A stretch of DNA of 64,000 nucleotides, from positions 558,001-622,000 of the forward strand of contig NZ_FSRU01000001.1 in NCBI RefSeq assembly GCF_900142845.1, in the 5' to 3' direction. Made by a program: the position numbers and the translations under genes. Position 1 is the first letter of the stretch, and every line of letters begins with the position of its first letter. The notes below the pieces were generated by a model that saw only the letters and a list, made by a program, of their open reading frames with translations, searched no databases and was not told the DNA's origin. Source of the stretch: Paraburkholderia phenazinium (lineage in GTDB: Bacteria > Pseudomonadota > Gammaproteobacteria > Burkholderiales > Burkholderiaceae). Of the stretch, positions 8,588 through 17,899 are shown piece after piece.

Positions 8588-8615
8588 GTGCCGCGGCGCC
8601 TCAAGCGCGCGGCAC
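8588..8615. terminator. Hairpin at the convergent NTF2-like / treY 3' ends
   Basis: An 8-bp GC-rich inverted repeat (GTGCCGCG / CGCGGCAC) with a 12-nt loop lies just after the NTF2-like stop and overlaps the last codons of treY. There is no T-run. It is a plausible end signal for both convergent units. Confidence 0.4.
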
Positions 8616-11453
8616 GCCGTCTTCCACCAGCACGGCCACCGGCATCGTCGCGAGCGCATCGCGCAGGAAGAGCGAACCGTCATCCTCGACCTTGGGGGCG
8701 GCGGTGCTCATCCAGTCGAACAGTGCGCGCGAGGTCAGCTCGGCGGGCATCTCGACCGCCGTGTCTTCCCACTGCGCGGCATTGACGAGCGGCACGTCGC
8801 CGCCCTCGTCGAGCAGTCCAGCCGCCAGATGCGTCACGATGATTACGGCCCACGCGTTGGCGTGTCTGCGCGCGAACGCGACCACCTGTGCCGCATGCTT
8901 GCCCTTGACGGTCAGCGGCAAATACGTGCCCTCGCTCAGCAGCGCCGGCAAGTGCGCGCGCAGCGCCAGCAAGCGCTGCACGACGGCCAGCTTCACGCGT
9001 CCATTGCGCCACTCGGACAGCAAGTCCGACGGCGGCGTTTCGACCAGCCATGCCGCACGCTGTGCAAAATCCACCGGACGCCGGTTGTCTGGATCCACCA
9101 GAGTGAAGTCCCACAACTCGGTGCCTTGGTACAGATCCGGGACGCCCGGCGACGTGAGTCGCAGCACGGTCTGCTGCAAGCTGTTGATGGCGCCGGCCTG
9201 GCCGATCCGGGCGACCAGTGCGGATAGCGCGTGCAGGAAACCGTCGCGCCGCTGCGGCGCGAGGATATCGAACAGGAAGTCGCGGCAGGCCTTCTCATAC
9301 GTCTCGTCGGGCGCGAGCCAGGACGTGCGCAGCTTCGCCTCGCGCAGCGCCTTCAACTGCCACTGCGCGACCCGTTCGGCGAGTGCCTTGACGCCGGCGT
9401 CGTCATCGGGTGCGAGCTCGGGCGGCCAGCAGCCCACCAGGGTTTGATACAGCATTGCCTCTGCTGCCGGGCCCGGCGCCCAGTCGTGATCGAGTGCGGC
9501 CAGACTGCCGTCGAGCGCGCGGCGCTGCGGTGCGTTCAGCGTCGACCATGCGCGCAGCGTCGCGCTCCAGTCATGCGCGATCTCGCTGAGTACGGCAAGC
9601 CGTGCGCGCACGTCTTCACCGCGCTTGTGATCGTGGGTGGCGGTCGCCAGCATCGCATGCGGAAAACGGCGTGCGCGTTCGAGATTGGTGGCGTGAAACT
9701 GCTCGACCGAAAGTGCGAATTCGCCTGGGTCGGAACCCACCTCGTTGCGCGACAACAGGCGGCCGTAGCGATAGCAGGCTGTGTCCTCGACCGCTTTCGC
9801 CGCCACCGGTGCGGTCAATTGCGAAAACAGCGTCTGCGCCGTGCGGCGAGACGATCCCGCGTGATTGAACGGCTGACCATTCGCGCCTGCCTGCGCGTTG
9901 GCGGCCGAACCCTGGCGAACCAGTGCGGCGTCCTCGGCTGTGCCGCTACCCAACCAGGCATCGACCTGGTCCAGCACGGCGTAATCGGCAGGCGAGAGCG
10001 CTTGCTTCGCGCCGGCTAGCGCCTGATTGAAATAGACGTTGTCGGCCTCTGTGCGTACGCCGTTTTGCGGATAGATGCGATACACCGGAAAGTGCACGAC
10101 GAGTTCGGTCAGCACGCGGTGCAGCGCGGTGAAGGTGAAGTCGCGTGTGGTGATCGAATCGCGGGCAATCCGATGCAAGGCGCGCGCGGCGCGGTCCAGT
10201 TCCGCAGAGAGATTTTCCGCGAGAATCTTGCGCCGCGCGGCCAACGCTTCATCGGCGAAGCGCGCGCTGCGTCCGGTCAGCTCGGCCCACGTCGCGGCGA
10301 GCGGTTCGGCGCCCGCCGGATCGTGCAGCAGCGCGCCGACATCGTTCATGAAGTCGTAGCCGGTGGTGCCGTGGACCGGCCAGTCCTCGCGCAACGGCTC
10401 GCCGCGCGCGAGGATCTTTTCGACCACGATATACGGCTCGCCGTCGCGCAGCTCGTTTAGGCGTTGCCGCAGCCGCTGGCAATATTCGCGTGGTTCGGCG
10501 AGACCGTCCACATGGTCGATCCGCACGCCGTCGATCAGGCCTTCCGTATAGAGGCGAAACGGCAACGCGTGCACGGCGTCGAACACCTCGGGCCGTTCGA
10601 CGCGGATGCCGGCCAGCGTGCTGATGTCGAAGAAGCGCCGCCAGTTCACTTCGTCCGACGCCGTGCGCCACCACGCGAGCCTGAAATGCTGGCGCTCGAG
10701 CAGCCGATGCAAACGGTCGCGCGTCACGGATTCGCCGGGCGCATAGTTGGCTAGCGCGGCGTCGACGGCCGACCTGCCGTTCTGCGCCACGAACTCGCGC
10801 AACAACTCGCGCCCTTCGGCGGCGCGTGGCTGGTCGGCCGGTTGCGTGGTGAGTCCCTGGAAGCGTTCGGCGAGCGCACTGAGATCCGCGCGCTCGGCGC
10901 TTTGCAGGATCGCCGCGTAATCGATCGGGCACACCGGGCCGACGTGCGGTCCGTAGGCCGCATAGAAGTGCCCCGTCTGCGCAGCGAAGCGCAGTTCGAT
11001 CCGGCCGGCGGCGAGTTCGTCTCCATACGATGCGCCCAGGCACGGCATCAGCACTTTGCCGCGCAGGGCAGGATCGGGCGAATGCCAGTCGATGTCGAAG
11101 TGCCGTGCATATGCGCTATGGCGTCCCCATTCGAGGATATCGAGCCACCACGCGTTGCTCGACCCGCCGACGCCCATGTGATTCGGCACCACGTCGATAA
11201 TCAGCCCCATGCCGCGTTCGTGCAGTTTCTCGACCAGCCGCTTGAGTCCCGCTTCGCCGCCGCATTCCGCGCTGATCCGGCTGTAGTCGACGGTGTCGTA
11301 GCCGTGCATCGAACCCGGCTCGGCCGTCGTCACCGGCGATGCGTACAGATGGCTCACGCCGAGCGCAGCAAAGTACTCGACGTGCGCGAGGGCGTCGTCG
11401 AACGTGAAGCCCTTGTGGAACTGCAGCCTGAGGGTAGAACGCGGGACGGTCAT
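8601..11453 (-). CDS. treY: Malto-oligosyltrehalose synthase
   Basis: A 950-residue GH13 enzyme that converts the reducing-end alpha-1,4 linkage of malto-oligosaccharides into an alpha,alpha-1,1 linkage, giving maltooligosyl-trehalose for TreZ. The N-terminal STLRLQFHKGFTFDDALAHVEYFAALGVSHLYASPV is the TreY hallmark. The nucleophile lies in DGVRIDHVDGL, the acid/base in YIVVEKILARGE, and a late ATATHDHKRGEDVRARLAVLS block is also family-specific. It is the last gene of the seven-gene cluster; its ATG overlaps the malQ stop (ATGA), implying coupled translation. Length is in the upper normal range. Confidence 0.96.
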   Translation of the reverse strand: MTVPRSTLRLQFHKGFTFDDALAHVEYFAALGVSHLYASPVTTAEPGSMHGYDTVDYSRISAECGGEAGLKRLVEKLHERGMGLIIDVVPNHMGVGGSSNAWWLDILEWGRHSAYARHFDIDWHSPDPALRGKVLMPCLGASYGDELAAGRIELRFAAQTGHFYAAYGPHVGPVCPIDYAAILQSAERADLSALAERFQGLTTQPADQPRAAEGRELLREFVAQNGRSAVDAALANYAPGESVTRDRLHRLLERQHFRLAWWRTASDEVNWRRFFDISTLAGIRVERPEVFDAVHALPFRLYTEGLIDGVRIDHVDGLAEPREYCQRLRQRLNELRDGEPYIVVEKILARGEPLREDWPVHGTTGYDFMNDVGALLHDPAGAEPLAATWAELTGRSARFADEALAARRKILAENLSAELDRAARALHRIARDSITTRDFTFTALHRVLTELVVHFPVYRIYPQNGVRTEADNVYFNQALAGAKQALSPADYAVLDQVDAWLGSGTAEDAALVRQGSAANAQAGANGQPFNHAGSSRRTAQTLFSQLTAPVAAKAVEDTACYRYGRLLSRNEVGSDPGEFALSVEQFHATNLERARRFPHAMLATATHDHKRGEDVRARLAVLSEIAHDWSATLRAWSTLNAPQRRALDGSLAALDHDWAPGPAAEAMLYQTLVGCWPPELAPDDDAGVKALAERVAQWQLKALREAKLRTSWLAPDETYEKACRDFLFDILAPQRRDGFLHALSALVARIGQAGAINSLQQTVLRLTSPGVPDLYQGTELWDFTLVDPDNRRPVDFAQRAAWLVETPPSDLLSEWRNGRVKLAVVQRLLALRAHLPALLSEGTYLPLTVKGKHAAQVVAFARRHANAWAVIIVTHLAAGLLDEGGDVPLVNAAQWEDTAVEMPAELTSRALFDWMSTAAPKVEDDGSLFLRDALATMPVAVLVEDGVPRA

Positions 11454-13645
11454 GGTGTGTCGGGCCCCGAAGAAGCGGTAGTGGATGCAGAAGCAGCAGT
11501 GGCGCCGACGCTGCGCGCGCGTTCAACCGCGAGCAGGCGGTCGCTGAACGCGGGCTCGGCGAACAGTTCGTCGATCGGCAGTGCGAGGCGCCGCCGCCAG
11601 TTCGGATGCTCGTCGATCGAGCCCGGCAGATTCGGCTGGTCTTCTAGCGCGAGGAGATCCTCGAGCGGATACGTGACGAGCGGCGAGGGCGTGGCGGCGA
11701 CGAAGGCGAGCGCTTCATCTACCGGCGCGCTGTCGATCGGCGGCGGGGGCACGCCATGTGCGGCGACGCCGGCCCACTGGAACGCGTCCCATAACGCCGC
11801 GCGTTCGTTCGCACGCTCGGCCAGCGCCACTTCGACGGGATCGCGTCCGTCGGCACGCGGCAGGGTCTGTCCGATCTGATTGCGCCACACGATATCCGCT
11901 CCGCGCCACCATCCGGTGACGGTGGGCAGATCGTGCGTGGTGGTGGTCGCCACTGCGTTGCGGTCCCAGTCCCGCGGCATCTTGAAGTCCTTGCCCGACG
12001 CGCCGTTTTCGAACCACAACACGCGAATACCGGCAATGCCGTGTTCGTCGAGCCGTTCCCGGAAGCCGGGCGGCACCGTGCCAAGATCCTCGCCGATCAC
12101 AATCGAGCGGTGTCGCCACGATTCGAGCGCAATCAGCCGCAGCATGTCTTCGAGCGGGTAGCGCAGATAGGCGCCATTGCGCGCGCTTTCGCCTTCGGGT
12201 ACGAGCCACAGGCGCCGCAGGCCGAGGATGTGATCGATGCGGATGCCGCCGGCGTGAGCAAACGCGGCGCGCAGCATGTCGATAAAGGCCACGAAGCCCT
12301 GGTTGCGCATGGCGCGCGGCGAGAACGTCGTGAGTCCCCACGCCTGGCCGGCCTGATTGAACAGATCCGGCGGCGCGCCGACCGACACGCCTTGCAGCAT
12401 GTCGTCGCGATACGACCACGCGTGACTGCCGGCGCTATCGCAACCGACGGCGAGGTCCGCGATCAAGCCCACCGCCATGCCGGCATCGCGGGCCGCGTGC
12501 TGGGCATGCGAGAGTCCCTTGGCCGCGAGCCATTGCAGGAACAGATGAAATTCGACCTCGTGCCGATGCGCGTTCGCAAACGCTTCGACCTCCGCACTAC
12601 GCGGATCGCGCAACGCCTCGGGCCAGGTGCGCCAATGTCCGTTCGGCTCCGCCTGGGCAAGCTGAACCGCCTGCAATGCTTCGAAGCGCGCGTGGTCCTC
12701 AAGCGAGCGGCCGCCTTGCACGCAGAACGCGTTGAATTCGAGTGCACGGGGCGCGTCCTGAGCGCGGTCGTGGATGCAGAACTGCTCGAAGAGCGTGCGC
12801 AGGACCTTGAGCTTGAGCCGCACAGCCTGCGGCCAGTCGATCAGCGTCAGACGTTCAAGCTGCGACCATGTTTCGGCGCCCTGATGAGCGTCGATGGCGG
12901 CGCGTGCCGCCTCCGCACCGAACACGGCGGCCGGATCGATATGCGTGACATTGAGCCACAAGCGCGACGACGGCGAATACGGACTAAAGCGTTCCGGCTC
13001 GGCGCTGAACATCGCATGGGTCGGGCTGACGGCGAGCGCATGCGCGCCGCGCTTCGCGCTTTCCACAGCGAGTTGCGCGAGCGCCGAGTAGTCGCCAATG
13101 CCGCCGTCGCCCGTGCGGCGCAAGCCATAGAGTTGCGCAGCGATGCCCCACAACGGCGGCACGGGCGTGTTCTGCATGGCCCGCCACGCATCGGCGGCGG
13201 TATAGCAGCGCGAGGGCGCCACCGCGAGCGTGATGCGGTGGTCGTTGATAAAGAGCGTGTGATAACCGGGTTCGTCGATAGGCGACAGCAGCGCTGCTTC
13301 ACCTTTCGGCGCAGTGAAGCGACCGTCGATCTGCGAACCGCTTTCCAGTTCGATCCTATAGTGGCTGCCCGATCTGATCGCCGCCGCCGGCAGCGCGATG
13401 CCGCGCTCGCATTCGGCGGTCATCAGCGGCGGCAGCTTGCGGCCGGACAGTTCCGCTTCGAGCGCGGCGGCGCTCTGGCGGATCTGGACCGCGCTGCCGC
13501 ACGGCAGTCCCATGCGTTCGAGCAGCACGCTGAGCGTGCTTTCGGGAACCTGCTGGATGAGGTGATGCGCGTCTTGCCATTCGACTTCGAAACCGGCGCG
13601 AGCGGCCAGGCTATTGATGGACTCGGAGCGTCGGGTGGCGTTCAT
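11450..13645 (-). CDS. malQ: 4-alpha-glucanotransferase (amylomaltase)
   Basis: A 731-residue GH77 disproportionating enzyme that moves glucan segments between malto-oligosaccharides and releases glucose. GH77 motifs are present: DYSALAQLAVESAKRGAHALAVSPTHAMF-type substrate loop, the nucleophile in GGIRIDHILGL, the acid/base in IVIGEDLGTVPPGFRERL, and TTTTHDLPTVTGWW. The N-terminal ~140 residues are an additional beta-rich domain seen in longer bacterial MalQ proteins. The ATG at 13645 overlaps the treZ stop by 4 bp, and its own stop overlaps treY. It probably recycles the short maltodextrins left by GlgX and TreYZ. Confidence 0.95.
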   Translation of the reverse strand: MNATRRSESINSLAARAGFEVEWQDAHHLIQQVPESTLSVLLERMGLPCGSAVQIRQSAAALEAELSGRKLPPLMTAECERGIALPAAAIRSGSHYRIELESGSQIDGRFTAPKGEAALLSPIDEPGYHTLFINDHRITLAVAPSRCYTAADAWRAMQNTPVPPLWGIAAQLYGLRRTGDGGIGDYSALAQLAVESAKRGAHALAVSPTHAMFSAEPERFSPYSPSSRLWLNVTHIDPAAVFGAEAARAAIDAHQGAETWSQLERLTLIDWPQAVRLKLKVLRTLFEQFCIHDRAQDAPRALEFNAFCVQGGRSLEDHARFEALQAVQLAQAEPNGHWRTWPEALRDPRSAEVEAFANAHRHEVEFHLFLQWLAAKGLSHAQHAARDAGMAVGLIADLAVGCDSAGSHAWSYRDDMLQGVSVGAPPDLFNQAGQAWGLTTFSPRAMRNQGFVAFIDMLRAAFAHAGGIRIDHILGLRRLWLVPEGESARNGAYLRYPLEDMLRLIALESWRHRSIVIGEDLGTVPPGFRERLDEHGIAGIRVLWFENGASGKDFKMPRDWDRNAVATTTTHDLPTVTGWWRGADIVWRNQIGQTLPRADGRDPVEVALAERANERAALWDAFQWAGVAAHGVPPPPIDSAPVDEALAFVAATPSPLVTYPLEDLLALEDQPNLPGSIDEHPNWRRRLALPIDELFAEPAFSDRLLAVERARSVGATAASASTTASSGPDTP

Positions 13646-15564
13646 GCGTGCCACTCCCGTTCGATGACCTTGCGCGCATCGTGCGTGTTTGCATACTCGC
13701 TGACGTCGCCGGTCAACCACGCGATGAAGGCGTAGGGCGGCAACTGCTGCCCGGCGAGATGGTCCCGCACGCGTGGCGGGGTTTCGAAGACGATCTTGCC
13801 TTTGGGCATCAACGTCTCCGTTTGCGCAAACGGCACGGCAGCGTCGCCGAGGTTCAGCGCGATGGCGAGCGTTTCCCCATCGTCGAGCTGCCAGCGTGCG
13901 ATGAGCGCGTTGGCGTCACTTCCGTTCTGCGCGGCTAGCACACTTGCCCCCAATGCCTTCGCATGCGCGAGGCGCGGCGTAATCAGCTTTGCCCGCACCG
14001 TCAGCGCGGATTTGTAGAAGTGCATCCAGTCGAGCCGTTCGTGTGCATCGGGTTGCGCGGCGGCATCCGTTGGCGGCGACGACGCGGCGAAGGTCTGCGG
14101 ATGATTCGGATCCGGAATCTGCGCGCGGCGCTTTTCGTCGCTGAAGGACGCGAAGCGCGCGAATTCGCGGCGGCGTCCTTCGCGGACCGCATCCGCGAGA
14201 TCGCCGGTGTAGTCGGTGAAAAACAGGAACGGCTGATCGGAACCGAACTCTTCATCCATGAACAGCAGCGGAATCTGCGGCGAGAGCAGCAACAGGCCCG
14301 TGGCAGCCCGCAGCGCATCCGGCGAGCACAGCTTGCGCAGCCGCTCGCCGAATGCGCGATTGCCGATCTGATCGTGGTTCTGCAGAAACATCACGAACGA
14401 GGTGGGCGGCACATGCCCGCTCGGTTCGCCGCGCGGCTTACCGTCGTGGATCGGCGAAGGCTCGCCCTGATACACAAAGCCTTCGCTGAGCACCCGCGCC
14501 AGCTTGCGGATCGGCTCATCCGCGAACGCGTGATAGTAGCCTTCCGTCTCGCCGGTCAGCAGCACGTGCAGGGTGTTGTGCGCGTCGTCGTTCCACTGCG
14601 CGTCGAAATGCGTTTCGAGCAGGTTGGCGGTGTTGTGCTCGTTTTCGAGGACCAGATGCACATGACGTCCGTGCCGCACCTTGGCGCGAATATGGTCCGA
14701 GAGTTCGCGTAACCATTCGTGATTGTCGATGGCATGCACGGCATCGAAGCGCAGGCCGTCGAAGCGATATTCGTTGATCCAGTAGAGCGCGTTGTCGCAG
14801 AAGAAATCGCGGACCTCGGTGCGCTCGAAGTCGATGGCCGGACCCCAAGGCGTATGCGTGCCTTCGCGAAAGAACGGCTTCGCATACCGATGCAGATAAT
14901 TGCCGTCCGGGCCGAAGTGGTTATAGACCACGTCGAGGAACACGTTCAGACCGAGACCGTGGGCCGCATCGATCAGTGCTTTCAGTTCGTCCGGGCGGCC
15001 ATAGGATGAGTCGGGTGCATACGGCAGTACGCCGTCGTAGCCCCAATTGCGCTGGCCGGGAAAATCGTTCAACGGCATCAGTTCGATGGCGGTCACCCCC
15101 AGTTCGGCGAGCGCGGGCAGACGCTGCATGACACCCGCATAGCCGCCCAGCGTGCCCACATGCAATTCGTACAACACCGTTTCTTCCCAGGGCCGGCCAT
15201 GCCAGTGCGCGTGTTGCCACGTATAGGCGCGTGGATCGATCACTTCGCTCGGGCCGTGTACATCCTGCGGCTGAAACCGCGAAGCGGGATCGGGCACCGC
15301 CAGTTCGCCGTCGAGCCGGTAGCGATACAGCGTGCCTGCGCCGCAATCGGCTTCGGCTTCGAACCAGCCGTTGCCGGTCGGCGTCATCTCGAGCTTGACG
15401 GGCGCAGCCGGCCCTTCGATCTCCACCTGCACCGACTGGCACGACGGCGCCCAAAAACGAAAGCGCGTGCGCGGTCTCGCGCTCGCCGCACCTAGCAGCT
15501 GCGCGCCGAACGGCAGGCAATGCGCATGATGACGCGCATGAGGATCAATCGGACTTTCGGACAT
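13642..15564 (-). CDS. treZ: Malto-oligosyltrehalose trehalohydrolase
   Basis: A 640-residue GH13 enzyme that cleaves trehalose from maltooligosyl-trehalose made by TreY. An N-terminal carbohydrate-binding beta domain (about residues 20-110, FGAQLLGAASARPRTRFRFWAP) precedes the barrel. Catalytic blocks are YRFDGLRFDAVHAI (nucleophile), HLVLENEHNTANL (acid/base) and MFLQNHDQIGNRAFGERL. The VDVVYNHFGPDGNYLHRYAKPFF block is typical of TreZ and GlgB relatives. It overlaps malQ by 4 bp and starts 48 bp after glgX. Confidence 0.95.
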   Translation of the reverse strand: MSESPIDPHARHHAHCLPFGAQLLGAASARPRTRFRFWAPSCQSVQVEIEGPAAPVKLEMTPTGNGWFEAEADCGAGTLYRYRLDGELAVPDPASRFQPQDVHGPSEVIDPRAYTWQHAHWHGRPWEETVLYELHVGTLGGYAGVMQRLPALAELGVTAIELMPLNDFPGQRNWGYDGVLPYAPDSSYGRPDELKALIDAAHGLGLNVFLDVVYNHFGPDGNYLHRYAKPFFREGTHTPWGPAIDFERTEVRDFFCDNALYWINEYRFDGLRFDAVHAIDNHEWLRELSDHIRAKVRHGRHVHLVLENEHNTANLLETHFDAQWNDDAHNTLHVLLTGETEGYYHAFADEPIRKLARVLSEGFVYQGEPSPIHDGKPRGEPSGHVPPTSFVMFLQNHDQIGNRAFGERLRKLCSPDALRAATGLLLLSPQIPLLFMDEEFGSDQPFLFFTDYTGDLADAVREGRRREFARFASFSDEKRRAQIPDPNHPQTFAASSPPTDAAAQPDAHERLDWMHFYKSALTVRAKLITPRLAHAKALGASVLAAQNGSDANALIARWQLDDGETLAIALNLGDAAVPFAQTETLMPKGKIVFETPPRVRDHLAGQQLPPYAFIAWLTGDVSEYANTHDARKVIEREWHA

Positions 15565-15612
15565 GATTCATCACCATTCGGTTTTGCTCCGCCGCCTTGT
15601 GTTCCGGCAACC

Positions 15613-17829
15613 CTACGTGTGCGATTCGCCGTCGGCGGGCAGGACTGTGCCCGGGTCCGGCGGCAACGCGGTCAGGAGCCGCGGGCCGTGCTGCGGCCCG
15701 GCTTGCCAGCCGGCCTGCCAGTCTGCGTCGCCCACCGGCCGCGCGGCCAGCATGACGAGACCGTGACCGGCCACTTCCACTTCCGATGCCGCCAACGGAC
15801 GAGGCGGTGCGTCGGGGTCTGCGGTATCCAGCAGCACGTGCCATTCCAGATGCGGCGCGGGCGGCGCGAAACGCAACATGCCGCCGGACGCGTTCAGCAT
15901 CATCAACAATACTTCCGTTTCACCGTCGAGTCCTGGACCTGCGCGGCGCAGCGTCAGCGCGCGTCCTTCCGGGTCCTGCCAGGCCTCGATGGTCAAGGGA
16001 AAGCCGCGTTCGTCGAACCAGCCGATGTCGTACAGGCCGGGCAACACCTCACGGTCGCCGAACAGGAAGCGCGTCTCGCGCAGCAGCGGATGCTGCTTGC
16101 GCAAGGCAATCACGCGCGAGACGAACTCGGTCATTCTGCGACCTTCTTCAGACCCGGCGCGTTCCCAATCGATCCATGATAGTTCGTTGTCCTGGCAGTA
16201 CGCATTGTTATTGCCGTGCTGGGTGCGGCAGGATTCGTCGCCGGCCAGCATCATCGGCGTGCCGAGCGCCATGAACAGCGTCGCCATCAGCGAGCGGGCC
16301 ACCCGTGCACGGGTTTCGAGAATCGCGGGATCGTCGCTCGATCCTTCGACACCCCAGTTCGAACTGCAGTTCTCGTTGTGGCCGTCGTTGTTATTTTCGC
16401 CGTTGGCTTCGTTATGCTTTTGCTCGTACGCGACGATGTCGGCAAGCGTGAAGCCGTCGTGCGACGCGACGAAATTCACCGAGGCCCACGGTTTCCTGAA
16501 GCGGCGGTTAAACAGATCCGCGGAGCCGGTGAGGCGCGCCGCAAGATCGGGCCGCAGGCCAGCGTCGCCACGCCAGAAGCGCCGTACGGTATCGCGAAAG
16601 CGGTCGTTCCACTCCGCGAAGCCGGGCGGATGATTGCCGAGCTGATAGCCACCCGGGCCGATGTCCCAAGGCTCGGAAATCAGCTTGCGTTGCGACAGGA
16701 TCGGGTCCTGGCGCAAGGCGTCGAAAAAGCCGGAGCCGGGATCGAAGCCGTTATGTTCGCGGCCGAGCGTCACGCCGAGATCGAAACGGAAGCCGTCGAT
16801 GTTGAACGCCGTCGACCAGTAGCGCAGCGAATCCATCACCATCTGCAGCACGCGTGGATGCGGCAGGTTCAGCGTGTTGCCGCAGCCGGTGTCGTTGATA
16901 TGGTGACGTTCGTCGCCGGGCACGAGACGATAGTAGCTGGCGTTGTCGAGGCCGCGCCACGATACGGTCGGACCCATTTCGCCGCCTTCGCACGTATGGT
17001 TGTAGACCACGTCCAGAATCACTTCGATCCCTGCCGCATGCAGTTGCCGAACCGCGATGCGCATTTCGTCGAGCCGATGCGTGCTCAGATACGACGGCTC
17101 CGGCGCAAAGAAAGCCGCGGTGTTGTAGCCCCAGTAGTTGCGCAGACCGCGCTCCACGAGGAAGCGGTCGTTCAGAAACGCATGCACCGGTAACAGTTCG
17201 ACCGCGGTGACGCCGAGCTTCTGCAGATGCTCGATAAACTCCGGCGACGATAGCGCGGCAAACGTGCCACGTTCGTGCGCGCGCAGATTGGGGCGCAGCA
17301 TCGACGCGCCGCGGACGTGGGCTTCGTAGAGAACCGTTTCGCCCCAGGGCACGTTAGGCCGCGTGTCGTGCGACCAGTCGAAGGCCTCGTCGATCACGAC
17401 GCACTTCGGCATGGCCGGCGCCGAATCGCGCCGGTCGATGGACAGGTCGAGCCGGTTCGAATGCACACGGTAACTGAAGAGCGCATCCGACCAGCGAAAC
17501 TGTCCGACGAGCTTGCGCGCGTACGGGTCGAGCAACAGCTTGTGCGGGTTGAAGCGATGCCCGTTCTGCGGCTGGTAAGGGCCATGCGCGCGAAACCCAT
17601 AGGCCGTACCGGGATGCGCGTTAGGCAGGTAGCCGTGCCAGATCTCGTCGGTGCATTCGGGCAGCGTGAAGCGCTTCATCTCCTTGCGACCGGTGGGATC
17701 GAACAGGCACAACTCGATCCGCTGGGCATTGGCCGAGAAAACCGCAAAGTTGACGCCGAGTCCGTCCCAGCTCGCCCCGAGTGGATAGGGCGAGCCCGGC
17801 GACAGCCGGTCGGGCAATACATGCGACAT
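15613..17829 (-). CDS. glgX: Glycogen debranching enzyme (isoamylase type)
   Basis: A 738-residue GH13 isoamylase/TreX-like enzyme that hydrolyses alpha-1,6 branches. It begins with an early-set/CBM48 domain (about residues 15-110, PYPLGASWDGLGVNFAVFSANAQRIELCLFD). Active-site blocks are GFRFDLGVTLGRE (nucleophile), LISEPWDIGPGGYQLG (acid/base) and NFVASHDGFTLADIVAYEQKHN. The MPMMLAGDE-type GTPMMLAGDESCRTQHGNNNAYCQ block is diagnostic. In this cluster it fills the TreX role, giving linear maltodextrins to TreY. It sits 70 bp after glgB and 48 bp before treZ. Confidence 0.95.
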   Translation of the reverse strand: MSHVLPDRLSPGSPYPLGASWDGLGVNFAVFSANAQRIELCLFDPTGRKEMKRFTLPECTDEIWHGYLPNAHPGTAYGFRAHGPYQPQNGHRFNPHKLLLDPYARKLVGQFRWSDALFSYRVHSNRLDLSIDRRDSAPAMPKCVVIDEAFDWSHDTRPNVPWGETVLYEAHVRGASMLRPNLRAHERGTFAALSSPEFIEHLQKLGVTAVELLPVHAFLNDRFLVERGLRNYWGYNTAAFFAPEPSYLSTHRLDEMRIAVRQLHAAGIEVILDVVYNHTCEGGEMGPTVSWRGLDNASYYRLVPGDERHHINDTGCGNTLNLPHPRVLQMVMDSLRYWSTAFNIDGFRFDLGVTLGREHNGFDPGSGFFDALRQDPILSQRKLISEPWDIGPGGYQLGNHPPGFAEWNDRFRDTVRRFWRGDAGLRPDLAARLTGSADLFNRRFRKPWASVNFVASHDGFTLADIVAYEQKHNEANGENNNDGHNENCSSNWGVEGSSDDPAILETRARVARSLMATLFMALGTPMMLAGDESCRTQHGNNNAYCQDNELSWIDWERAGSEEGRRMTEFVSRVIALRKQHPLLRETRFLFGDREVLPGLYDIGWFDERGFPLTIEAWQDPEGRALTLRRAGPGLDGETEVLLMMLNASGGMLRFAPPAPHLEWHVLLDTADPDAPPRPLAASEVEVAGHGLVMLAARPVGDADWQAGWQAGPQHGPRLLTALPPDPGTVLPADGESHT

Positions 17830-17899
17830 GGTTCCCGTCCTTGTTCTGATGGTTCGCTTCTTCGCGGGGCATTCCTTTAAGCGATTCGTCGGCGGCGTC

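Noticed and set aside
11933..13735. 600-codon plus-strand frame antisense to malQ
   Set aside because: Shadow frame; the minus-strand GH77 protein explains this DNA.
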